A DNA stretch of 64,000 nucleotides from Agrostemma githago. Lineage: Eukaryota > Streptophyta > Magnoliopsida > Caryophyllales > Caryophyllaceae. Made by a program: the position numbers and the translations under genes. The DNA lies in the NCBI GenBank assembly GCA_958450325.1, contig OY288243.1:37980878-38044877 (forward strand). Reading direction: 5' to 3'. Every line of letters starts with the position of its first letter. The stretch's first letter is position 1. This document shows positions 9,124 through 23,455 of the stretch, in pieces. The notes under the pieces were generated by a model. The model had not been told where the DNA came from and did no database searches. It was given only the letters and a program-made list of their open reading frames with translations.

Positions 9124-10924
9124 ACTCTGCGAGAATACCCACGTAATAAGAAATGTTGCTTCGGAACTCAAATGCGCCAAGGCATAGGAAATAGCGCGTA
9201 AGAAAAGACAACTCCGGTTTGACTCGGGTTAGACTCTCCTAAGACAAGTAAGTAGGGTACGATTCTCGGGATGACTGTGATTAATCGCCCCGTCGGAGAA
9301 TAGCCCCAAGTGAGACTAAGGACTCTTATAGGACTCAGATGGTGTGACATCTAAGTGACTCAAAAAGTGGGGTACGTGAGACAACACGTGTAAGATATGA
9401 CCCTTAGAGCAACCGTGATTAATCGCTCTGCTGAAGGGTAGCCCCCGAGTGGGATTGAAGATTTTGCTAAGACTCGAGTGTCGGACGAGTGACCCTTTAG
9501 ATGTAAGGACCACAAACCTTTAGCTACAGGGCTATGCCATGTAAAAGGTTGACTCGGCCTCGAGGGAAGGCAGACGGGGTAAGGGAAGAAACTCGCGATG
9601 TAAGATCGGCAGAGTTTCGATGCTAGAGACCCTTGACCTGACTTGAATAAGGATAGACCCTGTGATTAAGGTAGACCCTTAAGTTAAAGGACTTGAATTG
9701 GGATGACTCGAATAACGGATTGATAGACGGGCAAAATTCCCCTAGGAAAGGTCGTGGGGACCGTCCTGTCGGAGGGAAAGATCGCGTGTGACTTTCTAGT
9801 TAGGACTCGAGTGTTCAGACGAACCTTCCATTTACGAGTGTATGACTCGTGTTGGTCGGTTATGCCTTTAGGAAAAGGCGGACTAGGATGGGGAAGAAAC
9901 CCGTGATGTAGGATCGACGGAGTTTCGACGCTAAAGACCTTCGACGAATTAGGAAAAGACCCGAAACACGGATTATGGTAGGTCCTATAATAAGGAAGGT
10001 TTTTGAAAAATGATTGAATTTTGAAAATTGAGAGGACAGTCTTGAAATTGGCAGTGGGCCAATAGGATCGGGCATTTTGAAATATTAGAATGGTTGCGAG
10101 TAAATTCGCATTTTGAAAAAAATGGGAGACGGTCCCGTCTTTTGAAATTGGCAGCATGCTGACAGGTCCGAGTTTTTTTTTTTGATAAGTTGAATATTTG
10201 GAATTTTGAAAATTTGAATATCGAAAAATAAATTTCCGAAAATTTGAAAATCGAAAATAAGATCCCGAAGATTTGAAAATCGAAAACGACATCTCGGAGA
10301 TTTGAAAATCGAAAATGGAATCTTGAAGATTTGAAAAAAATCGAAATGGAATTTTGAAATTTGAAAATCGAAATGAAAATCGAATGGTGGATCGGAAATC
10401 CGAATTTTGAAATGGACAGCATGCCGGCTAGAAAATAGGCTATTTTGAGTCAAATCGTAAGTCTAAAATTTGGCAGCATTCCGATTTTTTGAAATTGGAT
10501 ATTTTTGAAAGATGCATTTTTGAAATGACGGTTTTTGAAAAAAAAAAAAAATTGACACGGAAACCAAGTAGCACATAGTCACATAAGCATTATGACGACA
10601 GCATGTATGTTTTAAACTAAGTCTCGTCGGTCAATATAGGGTCTATACCAACAACGATGGCTCTCTCGTAAATTAGGACGGACTCCCTAAGCCGAATTGG
10701 TCTTAGGACATGCCGCGAAACCCATACGAGTTCGGCCATAGAAGTCTTTAGCGCACCCATTTAGGAATGCACCGCGGTATAGTGGGACGTCGGTCACAAG
10801 TAACCGGCCCGGGCAAAAATCGGTTATGCATGAATCATTAAACTAATGCGCGCACACTAATATACGAACGATTTCTCTTCGAGTCTCACCATAGGGACCC
10901 CGATGACATGTGGTACAACAGGTA
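9124..10924 (-). other. Untranslated leader of Ogre-like element
   Basis: The region lies between the primer-binding site and gag and shows no convincing gene. It has internal duplications: two diverged copies at about 9237-9360 and 9366-9490 (sharing GTGATTAATCGC), and another pair near 9530-9650 and 9860-9955 (sharing GGGGAAGAAAC-like and GAGTTTCGA). Frames such as 9684-10292 are low-complexity F/S/I-rich translations of the AT-rich repeat at 10195-10400 and I do not call them. Confidence 0.6.
10195..10400. repeat. Imperfect tandem repeat of GATTTGAAAATCGAAAA
   Basis: Units of about 26-32 bases built on GAAGATTTGAAAATCGAAAA recur six to eight times with drift. The core TTTGAAAATCGAAA is partly self-complementary. 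The repeat lies in the leader of the Ogre-like element. Confidence 0.8.
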
Positions 10925-10942
10925 TCCCCAGCGGAGTCGCCA
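10925..10942 (-). other. Primer-binding site of Ogre-like element
   Basis: The minus strand reads TGGCGACTCCGCTGGGGA, three bases after the LTR end CCACA (10946). This form of site is known in Ogre/Tat elements, where tRNA-Arg has been reported as primer; a match to a tRNA set was not run. It marks 10946 as the inner end of the 5' LTR. Confidence 0.75.
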
Positions 10943-10945
10943 AAT

Positions 10946-12788
10946 TGTGGACATGACGTAGGTCCACCCCGACGCGGCCACGCGCGGGTTTGGGTAGGCG
11001 AATGAATCTCGTGGTAAGATTGTTCTCGGGTTCGAAATTTAAGTCAAAGTTGGAGTCGCCACCGAATTTATGGTAATTCGGAACCATTCGAGCCCACTCT
11101 ATGTCGTCATGGGCTATACACAAAGTACGGCCCACTTCGATTTCAGAGTTTATGGGGCCCGTCCCTTTGCATTGCGATACCGATACCATCTACACCGGTA
11201 TCGTGTAAAGAATGACTCTCGTGCGCCAACGGTTTCGGGCATCCGGAAACCGAGGTTCTGAGTAAGGGGTGAGGGTACGTGTTGGGAAGCCCACTAAGGA
11301 CACCCAACCCCGCCCGCACAATGGCGGCCTCTACTAAGACATCGTTCGTGTTCATGTACGCGCGCTAGTTAAACGACTAAATGATATACAAACAGCGTTT
11401 TCGGCTAAGCATGCGAATTATTGGATAACTACGTCATTTTAACCCATCTTGATTCACGTCAAAGTGATTTAGCATGTGATGTTCATTTAAGGCAATAAAT
11501 GGTAAACATCGAAAATAGAAAACTCGTAAATAAATTACAAATTACACGGGCGGAATACAACCCGGAATTCACAATACAACGAGCAATAAAATAGAATAAT
11601 CGAATAGGAAATGGTAAACGTTAACTAGAAACGGACCCGTATATAATAAATATGAACTAGACCGTAAGTTGTGCAAACGGACGAACTTCGATTAAATACA
11701 CATTATATTGTGTATTAAACGGAGGACGAAGATATGGAACCTAGACGGGGTGCTAGCCCGATCCCGAATCTCGATGCCTTGTCCCGACTTCTCACATCGA
11801 GGAATAGAGTCTAAATTAATCATGTGTCGGATACGACTAAAGAGTCGTCGGCACAAGATTAATAGTGCTAGACCGTCGATCAAAGTCGTTTTAAGTGATA
11901 CGATATGCATAAGTTTTGAAAAATAGGATCACGTGATTGACTTTACAGGTGTCGACTAAAAGTCTTAAAAAAATGACGAGGCTCAAATGATGATCAAAGC
12001 GCTCGGTTTTCCAGGCTACAGGGTCCACTCGATCGAGTCATGGTACACACTCGGTCGAGTGTGCCTTTAAGGTGGCTACTGCCCGGTTTTTGGGGTGCTA
12101 CTCGATCGAGTGGCCCATGGCACTCGGTCGAGTGTCACCTGTACGAGGCATGGCTCGTTTCGTTTTATTTGTTCAAAGTCGATGGTTGGCCGAGTTAAAT
12201 AGAAATATTGCATGATTTAAATTTAACTCAGTTTTCGGTGCTATAATCGTGTACTATTACGATTATAATACCGTCATCGGAATTTTATAGGAAAAGTTGT
12301 TATTGTATTGAAAAGATTTGATTAGTGACGAAATGGTGTCCCTCTGCGTCACAACATCGAAACTAATCCTAACGAATTATGTGATATTGATTTTCGCATC
12401 AACGGATTTCCCACTAATCTTAGAAATGGAGTCAAACGCATTCAACTATGATCAACCACGATCACGTTACACCCTTGAGTACGTTGGGGCGGCGCTCCTC
12501 GAAAGGGTGCCACCTCCGTCGTTGCTCGTAAAGGGATTAAACGGACTTTGGATGGTCGTCCTAGTCAAACGTGTTAGGACCCGAATTTTAATATTATTAT
12601 GTACATATACACTTACACGGTATTAATTGTTAATGACGAAATGTAAATAAATAATGTTAGTGGTTAGAGTACATAAATAAATTATTAGGTGTTAGAGTAC
12701 ATAAATAAAATGTTAGGTTGAGATAAATAAAATGTTAGTAGCAAAATTAAAATAATGTTAGTAACGGAATTAAAATATTAGTGCTAGT
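10946..12788 (-). repeat. Ogre-like 5' LTR, inner half
   Basis: The stretch runs from the LTR end at 10946 to the (TAA)n array at about 12789 and carries no gene. It shares the ACTCGATCGAGT palindrome cluster (12025-12135) with the outer half at 56063-56874. Its last 150 bases (12640-12788) are AT-rich with decayed TAA-like units (TTAGAGTACATAAATAAA recurs), the flank of the native microsatellite. I join it to 56063-56874 because the outer half has an LTR start but no end, and this part has an LTR end but no start. Confidence 0.7.
12025..12135. repeat. Second cluster of ACTCGATCGAGT palindromes
   Basis: Four palindromic 12-16-mers lie at about 12025-12039, 12047-12062, 12099-12113 and 12120-12135. 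Forms ACTCGATCGAGT and ACTCGGTCGAGT alternate. Confidence 0.8.
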
Positions 12789-16572
<3,784 letters not shown>

Positions 16573-16606
16573 AAAAAAAAAAAAAAAAATATAATAATAA
16601 TAATAA
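16573..16606 (+). repeat. L1c A-tail and very short (TAA)5
   Basis: About 17 A followed by TATAATAATAATAATAAC. This is the shortest junction of the train between two LINE units, and it passes directly into an ORF2 fragment of L1d type. Confidence 0.9.
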
Positions 16607-16724
16607 CAAAAAATTGTAAGAACTTCTTTTGGAAAGGGATATTGGATAGTCGAGGAATGGTGTTTAAAGGATGGGGAGGGATAACTTCTCCTTGGGAGGA
16701 AGGGGGATTTAACAGAAAGCATAT
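16604..16724 (+). other. ORF2-derived fragment fused upstream of ORF1
   Basis: The segment matches 20734-20852 (AACAAAAAATTGTAAG through GGATTTAAC-GAAAGCATAT) almost exactly and then switches to ORF1 sequence at GCATATGGAAAAC. The break shares GCATAT with the ORF2 sequence, a microhomology join. Confidence 0.9.
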
Positions 16725-18262
16725 GGAAAACACCACAACCTAACGCGCAAACTCATGAGAATGATACTAATAGTAGTTTCATAGAGATTCACACAATACA
16801 GGAAGAGCAATCAGAAACCCAGACGCAAAAAACGCAGGGGAAGCATAACATCAATGATTTGATTGATACTGCTTTGCAATCTGTGAAGCAGCACTCGGGG
16901 GCGGTTATGGGTAGCTTGGCCAGAAGTAACGCGGTGCAAGGACCTGATGAACAGAGTAAGGAAGGAAGTTATCGAAGGGTGGAATTGGAAACAGTTTCGC
17001 CATTAATCAAATCTTCCTGGGCGGGGAAGACGAAGGATGTGAAGCAAGGAATGGGATTATACTTTGACGAAGAAAGTGCCATGGCAGAGGAAATCCTGAT
17101 CGAACATGATGATTTTGAGTCTGAGTTAGTGCTTTGGAAATTCACATTAATGGGGAATGTCTTAGGTGCGAAACCGATTCTCAAGAAGATGGAAGAGTTC
17201 GTGAAAAAGCACTGGAATCATGTCCAATTGCCGGGGGTGAAATACTTCAAGAAGGGGTGGTTTTCCTTCAATTTTGGGAGTAAAGAGGACATGGATACTA
17301 TCTTGAAGGGAGGACCATGGCAGGTGGGATATAACACTTTAATTCTGAAACAATGGAGTCCCCAATTTTCGCAAGAAATGGAAAAAATCTCCATTGTACC
17401 TGCTTGGGTTCTTTTCCCTGATCTAGACCCATTCTTGTGGACTGAGAGTGTGTTAAGCAAAATGGCAAGCAAAATTGGCAAGCCAATGTTCGCAGATGTA
17501 ACAACCACCTACAAGGAACGTTTGTCGTTCGCAAGAGTGATGATTGAGGTGGATGTTGCACAGGAATTGCCTGATTCAATCACCATTTCTACTCCTTACT
17601 CTGCACGATCTGTACAACGAGTTCATTACGAGTGGCTGCCTTATTTCTGCACAGTGTGTAGTAAGTTGGGGCATCTCAAACATACTTGTAAAAGGGAGAA
17701 GAAGAAGAAGACAGTACAGATACAGCCTGCACAAAGGTATACTCCAGTAAAAATTCTACAAAGGGGAACTGTGCTAAGTGAAGATAGGATAATCCCAGAC
17801 CCCAATCTGGTGCCTGAGGCAGGGAGACAGCAGATCAGAGGGCAGGATGGCATGACTGATACATCTGCTGAGCCTGAAGGTGTTGCATCCTCCCTTGCAT
17901 CAGATGGATTAGAAAGAAACGAGGAAGGTTGCTTGGACTCCAATCTGACCCACACTCCCCTGGGTGTAGATGCAAGGTTAGAAATCCCGGACCCCAACTC
18001 AATCCAGGGAAAGGATATGAGTGGATTAGGGAGGGGAGACCTGGACCCCAGTTTGTTCAACATGGGGGATGAACTTGGGTTCGTACCTGTGGCCAGATCG
18101 GGTGGGCTAGGGAAGGTCATTATAGAGGATGAAGGAATGGGCAGATTGGAGAAGCTGTATTCACCTAATAAGTTTGCAGTTTTGCAGTCTGACTTCGATG
18201 GAGAACAGGAGGGGATTTATGATCATATAGTGCAGAAGGTACCACCCGATACTCTCACATGA
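16685..18262 (+). pseudogene. LINE ORF1 without N-terminus (DUF4283-like plus CCHC)
   Basis: The frame is open from 16685 but has no ATG until 16907. It reads through WKTPQPNAQTHEND and HNINDLIDTALQS, the latter matching L1e (VINDLIDRALQS), so the coding sequence is older than the present 5' break. The AT-hook segment of other copies is missing. The DUF4283-like domain shows KGWFSFNFGSKEDM, ILKQWSPQFS and WVLFPDLDPFLWTE. The knuckle is CTVCSKLGHLKHTC at about 17649. The C-terminus ends VPPDTLT, and the stop overlaps ORF2 as ATGA (18259-18262). Loss of the 5' UTR and start suggests no ORF1 is made from this copy. Confidence 0.88.
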
Positions 18263-21200
18263 TTATAGCTTCGTGGAACATAAGGGGAGGAAATGATGTC
18301 CTGAAACAGAATGCTGTAATTCAACTTATGAAGGACAAAAGTATAGATCTCTTGGGGTTACTTGAGACCAGAGTTAAAGGGAAGAAAGCTAAGAAAATTA
18401 TTCGAGCCAAGTTCTCAAATTATCTTGTCACAGGTAACTATGATAGTCATTTGAATGGTAGAATATGGCTTGTTTGGAACCCTTGTTCCATTAGAGTTAC
18501 TTTGCTATCTGAGCATGCCCTATATATGCATTGTTTGGTTTACCACTTTGCTTCAAATAGTGAGTTTTATGTGACCATGGTGTATGGAAATAATAATGGA
18601 GGTGTTAGAGAAGACCTTTGGGAGAAATTGAGGGAGTTGAATATATCAACACAAAGATGGATCGTCCTTGGTGACTTCAATGTTGTTAGGAATTGTATGG
18701 AAAAGGTAGGGGGTGATTTGGCTGATGATGATGATATTGAGGCTTTTAACGCCTGTATTGGAGATTGCAATTTGCAAGAACTTGTGGGACAAGGATGTGA
18801 GTTTACTTGGACAAACTTCTAAGACCCACAGACACGAGTATGGTCTAAACTGGATAGAGCATTAGTTAACTACAAATGGATTGAGGATTACCCTGATTCT
18901 CATGTTCATTATCTTCCTGCTGGGATGTCGGATCACTCCCCAGTCTTAGTGAATGTTTTTAATGAAATAAAAGTGAGGAAAAGATTCAGTTTCCTGAATT
19001 GCTGGACCTCTCACCCATCTTATAATCACCTGGTGGAAAGGGCTTGGAGTACAAGGGTCACGGGAACAGCGGCTTACAGGTTATTTAGTAAGTTGAAGAG
19101 AGTGAAGATCGCTATGAAAGACTTGCATAAGAATTGTTATACTGACATTGGTAGCAGGATTCAAGAAGTGGGAAGAAGTTTGGAAGAATGTCAGGTTAAG
19201 CTTCAGCAATCCCCCCTTTCAGAGGAGCTGATAATTAGGGAACGGAATATAGCATCTCAATATCTAGAATTAAGAAAAGCTGAATTGGCTATACTGAAGC
19301 AGCGGGCTAAGATGGATCAAATTGGTCTAGATGATTCTGCAACGAAATATTTTCACTCTAGATTAAAGGAGAGGAGGCATCAACAAGTAATAGGCACTAT
19401 TAAGGATCATCAAGGAAAGGAAAGAGTTGGACAACAGGAGGTGGCAAAGGGATTTGTGGAGTATTATCAGAGTTTGCTTGGTTCTGTGCAGCCAGTGAAT
19501 GCTCTAACTGATGATATCCTGAGGAAAGGTCCGTTGGTTCAACAGGAAGATTGGGGGAAATTACTACAGTTGCCAGATGATAGGGAGATTAAGGCCATGG
19601 TTCTTGCTATTCATTCGGATAAGAGTCCTGGTCCGGACGGGTTCTCTGCGGGTTTCTTCAAGGCTTCCTGGTCTACAGTTGGGCAGGATTTCTGCGAAGC
19701 TGTAAGAGAATTTTTTAGCAAGGGAAAGATGCTCAAACAGGCTAATACAACGCTCATATCACTAATTCCTAAGAAGGAGGTTTGTAACTCGGTTTTGGAT
19801 TATAGACCCATATCGTGTTGTTCAATCCTGTACAAAGTGATAAGCAAACTATTAACGAATAGATTGAAACTGGTGATCCAAGATCTCATAGGGCCGGAGC
19901 AAGCGGCATTTATTGAAGGGAGGAGTATCCATGATAATATCGCCTTATCTCACACCCTTGTTAAGAATTATAAACGAAAGTATCTTACTCCTAGATGCTT
20001 AATGAAGGTCGACTTGAGGAAGGCATTTGATTCGTTACAATGGGATTTCATCGAGAATATGCTTGTTGGATTAAATTTCCCGAGGCAATTTATTAACTGG
20101 ATAACTAGTTGCATTACTGGATCTTGGTTCTCATTGAAGATTAATGGTGTGGCTAGCGGATTTTTCAAAGGAATGAGTGGAGTAAGGCAAGGAGATCCTC
20201 TGTCTCCTTACCTTTTCGTCCTTAGCATGGAAATCTTATCTAGAAGACTTCGAGCTATGAGTCTGCAACCTAACGTTTCGTATCATCCAAAGTGTAGAAG
20301 GATTGAACTGAATCATATGGTCTTTGCTGATGACCTTATGATCTTTACAAGGGGCGATGTTCCTTCGGTTAGGGCAGCAATGGAAGCGTTGGATCAGTTC
20401 TCTAGGGAATCAGGATTGCAAGCTAATAAGGATAAGTCTGACATATACTTAGGGGGAGTCAATACTCAGGTTAAAGACCAGATACTTCAGGTGTCAGGAT
20501 TCACGGAGGGAACATTCCCATGTAGGTATTTGGGACTTCCGTTGAATGCTGTAGGGAATAAGAAGGAGGATTATGCTGTTCTAATTAGCAAGGTTAGAGC
20601 TAGTTTAATGGGATGGTCTACTCAATACTTAACATATACAGGCAGGGTTCAACTCTTAAATTCAGTAATATTTGGAATTATGAACTTCTGGTGCAATATG
20701 GTGATTCTACCTGCTAATGTCTTGCTTAGTATAACAAAAAATTGTAAGAACTTCTTTTGGAAAGGGATATTGGATAGTCGAGGAATGGTGTTTAAAGGAT
20801 GGGGAGGGATAACTTCTCCTTGGGAGGAAGGGGGATTTAACATAAAGCATATTCCTGCTTGGAATAAGGCTCTTGTTTGTAAGAGACTTTGGAGACTCAC
20901 AAGGAAAGATGAGGATGTGTGGAACAGGTGGCATCAACAATATGTGTTGGATAAGGTTGATATTTGGGAGATTCAGAAAAAAGAAATACATTCCCCTGTA
21001 TTAAGAAGTATTGTACAAGTGAGAAAGGAAATTGTTGCAGGAGCAGGTGGTAATGAACAAGCAAAAGAGCTGCTGCAAAGTTGGATAAAAAATGGAGAAT
21101 TTCAGATCGATAGAGCTTACAATTGGTTCAGGCCAGAAATGACGAAACAAAGATGGTTACTATGCCTCAAACAACGCTATATTATCCCAAGGATGGGAAT

Positions 21201-21627
21201 CATAACATCCATTGCTGCTCAATCCAAACTGGCAACAATTGACAATATTCAGAGGAGAGGATTGCATTTGGTAAATCAATGTGTTTTATGTACTCAAGAC
21301 TTAGAGAGTCATAGTCATCTGTTTTTCTCCTGTTCTTTCTCGAAGGCTTTATGGTTAGAACTCATGGACTGGATGGGAATTATGGGCAGAAGTTGTGATC
21401 TGATAACTGAACTCAAGTGGTGTATAAGCAGAAGATGCAGGAAGCATAAGAAGCAAGCCGGGTATAGGAGTGTCATGGCGTCGGCTGTCTACCAGATCTG
21501 GAATGAACTCAATTCCAGGATTTTCAATAACAAATCACGAAAGCATACTGATATAATTAGACAAGTTAAGTTTGAAGTGGTTACTAGATTGAGGCAAATA
21601 GGAGTACAGTGGAAGGATATTGTATAA
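18259..21627 (+). pseudogene. LINE ORF2 with a single nonsense codon
   Basis: The frame is 1122 codons with one in-frame TAA at 18820-18822, in the endonuclease domain between TWTNF and DPQTRVW, where intact relatives have KQ. Everything else is open. Endonuclease motifs WNIRGG, LETR, LNGRIW, LGDFNVV and SDHSP are kept, as are RT motifs VDLRKAFDSLQW, RQGDPLSPYLF and FADDLMIF, and the zf-RVT knuckle CVLC...HSHLFFSC. One substitution separates it from an open frame, so inactivation looks recent. Restart at the Met at 18925 would leave reverse transcriptase without a complete endonuclease. Confidence 0.92.
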
Positions 21628-21735
21628 GAGGATTAAGTATGGACTAAAAAAACCATAGTGGAATGCTATTGTATAGGAGATTATAGGAGCATGTACTTGT
21701 TGTACATGCTAGAGGATATACTTTTGTAAGATCGT

Positions 21736-21773
21736 CTCTTTTTCATAATAAAAGAGTCATATCATTTCTTGCA
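21736..21773 (+). promoter_or_regulatory. L1d 3'-terminal hairpin
   Basis: CTCTTTT (21736-21742) pairs perfectly with AAAAGAG (21750-21756) around a seven-base loop, followed by TCATATCATTTCTTGCA and the A-tail. L1b and L1c keep the same hairpin. Confidence 0.6.
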
Positions 21774-22689
<916 letters not shown>

Positions 22690-23366
22690 TGATTGGGGTG
22701 GGCCGCCTGTCAATCAGCCGCCTGCTAGGCAGGCCCCGAGACGGTTCCTGCCAAGGAGTCGAAAGACTAGCCCCCAGCAAGAACCTGGAACAAAGCATGA
22801 AACGCTAAAGGTTGGTCGTCAGCTGCTGAGAGCACGGGCCAACCCAGCCTGTCGGAGCTTGGCAGCCCCCTGCCTGAAGACTGTCTGCCCTTGGAAAATC
22901 CCTAGCCGGCAGGGTCAGGACCCCCAGGGGCCCTCTCGTCATTTTGCCTAAGGTAATTGGGAATGGATGGATGAGAAGCCGCCACTTGTCACTTCTCTAT
23001 CCAACCATTCCTCTTTCTCTTCTCTCTCTTGTGGGAAGGTATAAATACCTCCCCATTTCCCACATGAGAGGGGTTGGATTTTCTCTCTCTAGACTCTTAC
23101 TCCTAAAACGCCGCCTAGTTCCTCACGAGCTAGGTTCGTAAAGGCATTTCACGGACTGACTTAGGCATCGGAGAGGGTTCCCTCGGACAACCTCCGAGGC
23201 CCTGTGCGTTCATTGTGCAGGGAGCAGGCTGTTTCCGCCGGGAAGGTCTGATTCAAGGAGTGAGAGGAAGGGGAGACCAAGGGAATCAAACGATCAGTTA
23301 TTCACCGTTAAATCAATTATACTGCCCGGATCCTAGGCCGGGTAAATTGTTTCCGTGACCGGAACA
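22690..23366 (+). repeat. 5' LTR of Tat-lineage element
   Basis: It starts TGATTGGGG and ends CCGGAACA, with TG...CA ends, 677 bases. A TATA box is at 23040. The same sequence appears in pieces in the 3' LTR. No clear polypurine tract precedes the corresponding 3' LTR start at 34165, so the true LTR start may lie further upstream and the left end here may have been trimmed by the array. Confidence 0.8.
23040..23047 (+). promoter_or_regulatory. TATA box of the Tat-lineage LTR
   Basis: TATAAATA lies in GGAAGGTATAAATACCTCCC, preceded by CT-rich sequence. The equivalent in the 3' LTR is at about 35195, with an extra copy at about 35127 created by the rearrangement. Confidence 0.65.
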
Positions 23367-23369
23367 ATT

Positions 23370-23387
23370 TGGCGCCGTCTGTGGGGA
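23370..23387 (+). other. Primer-binding site of Tat-lineage element
   Basis: TGGCGCCGTCTGTGGGGA follows the LTR end after a three-base spacer. It resembles tRNA-Asp-type sites reported in plant gypsy elements; the tRNA was not checked. Confidence 0.75.
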
Positions 23388-23455
23388 ACTTACGGTTGTG
23401 CTCACGAGTTACCCACTAAAATCAACCACTCATAATCACAAAATCAAACACAATC

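Larger units (their letters stand above)
4550..12788 (-). mobile_element. Ogre/Tat-like gag-only LTR retrotransposon, left portion
   Basis: In minus-strand order this holds the inner half of the 5' LTR (12788 to 10946), a primer-binding site, an untranslated leader, gag (9123-8242), a long non-coding stretch, a polypurine tract and the start of the 3' LTR (5366 down to 4550). The outer half of the 5' LTR is at 56063-56874, displaced by the nested insertions. No reverse transcriptase, RNase H or integrase motif is visible between gag and the polypurine tract, so the copy is non-autonomous. Without the inserts the LTR would be about 2.6 kb, in the range known for Ogre-type elements. Confidence 0.75.
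16604..21773 (+). mobile_element. L1d: nearly full LINE with chimeric 5' end
   Basis: L1d contains ORF1 without its N-terminus, ORF2 with one nonsense codon, a 3' UTR of about 145 bases, a hairpin and TTGCA. Its first 120 bases are not a 5' UTR but a copy of its own ORF2 (matching about 20734-20852). L1b and L1c are close relatives of its 3' end. Confidence 0.92.

Noticed and set aside
9684..10292. Minus-strand F/S/I-rich frames near 9.7-10.5 kb
   Set aside because: Produced by the GATTTGAAAATCGAAAA repeat. Overlapping frames give the same kind of low-complexity protein.
18259..18822. L1d as two separate genes, an endonuclease and a reverse transcriptase
   Set aside because: Both parts are in the same frame with one TAA between conserved residues. 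A single nonsense change is the simpler reading.
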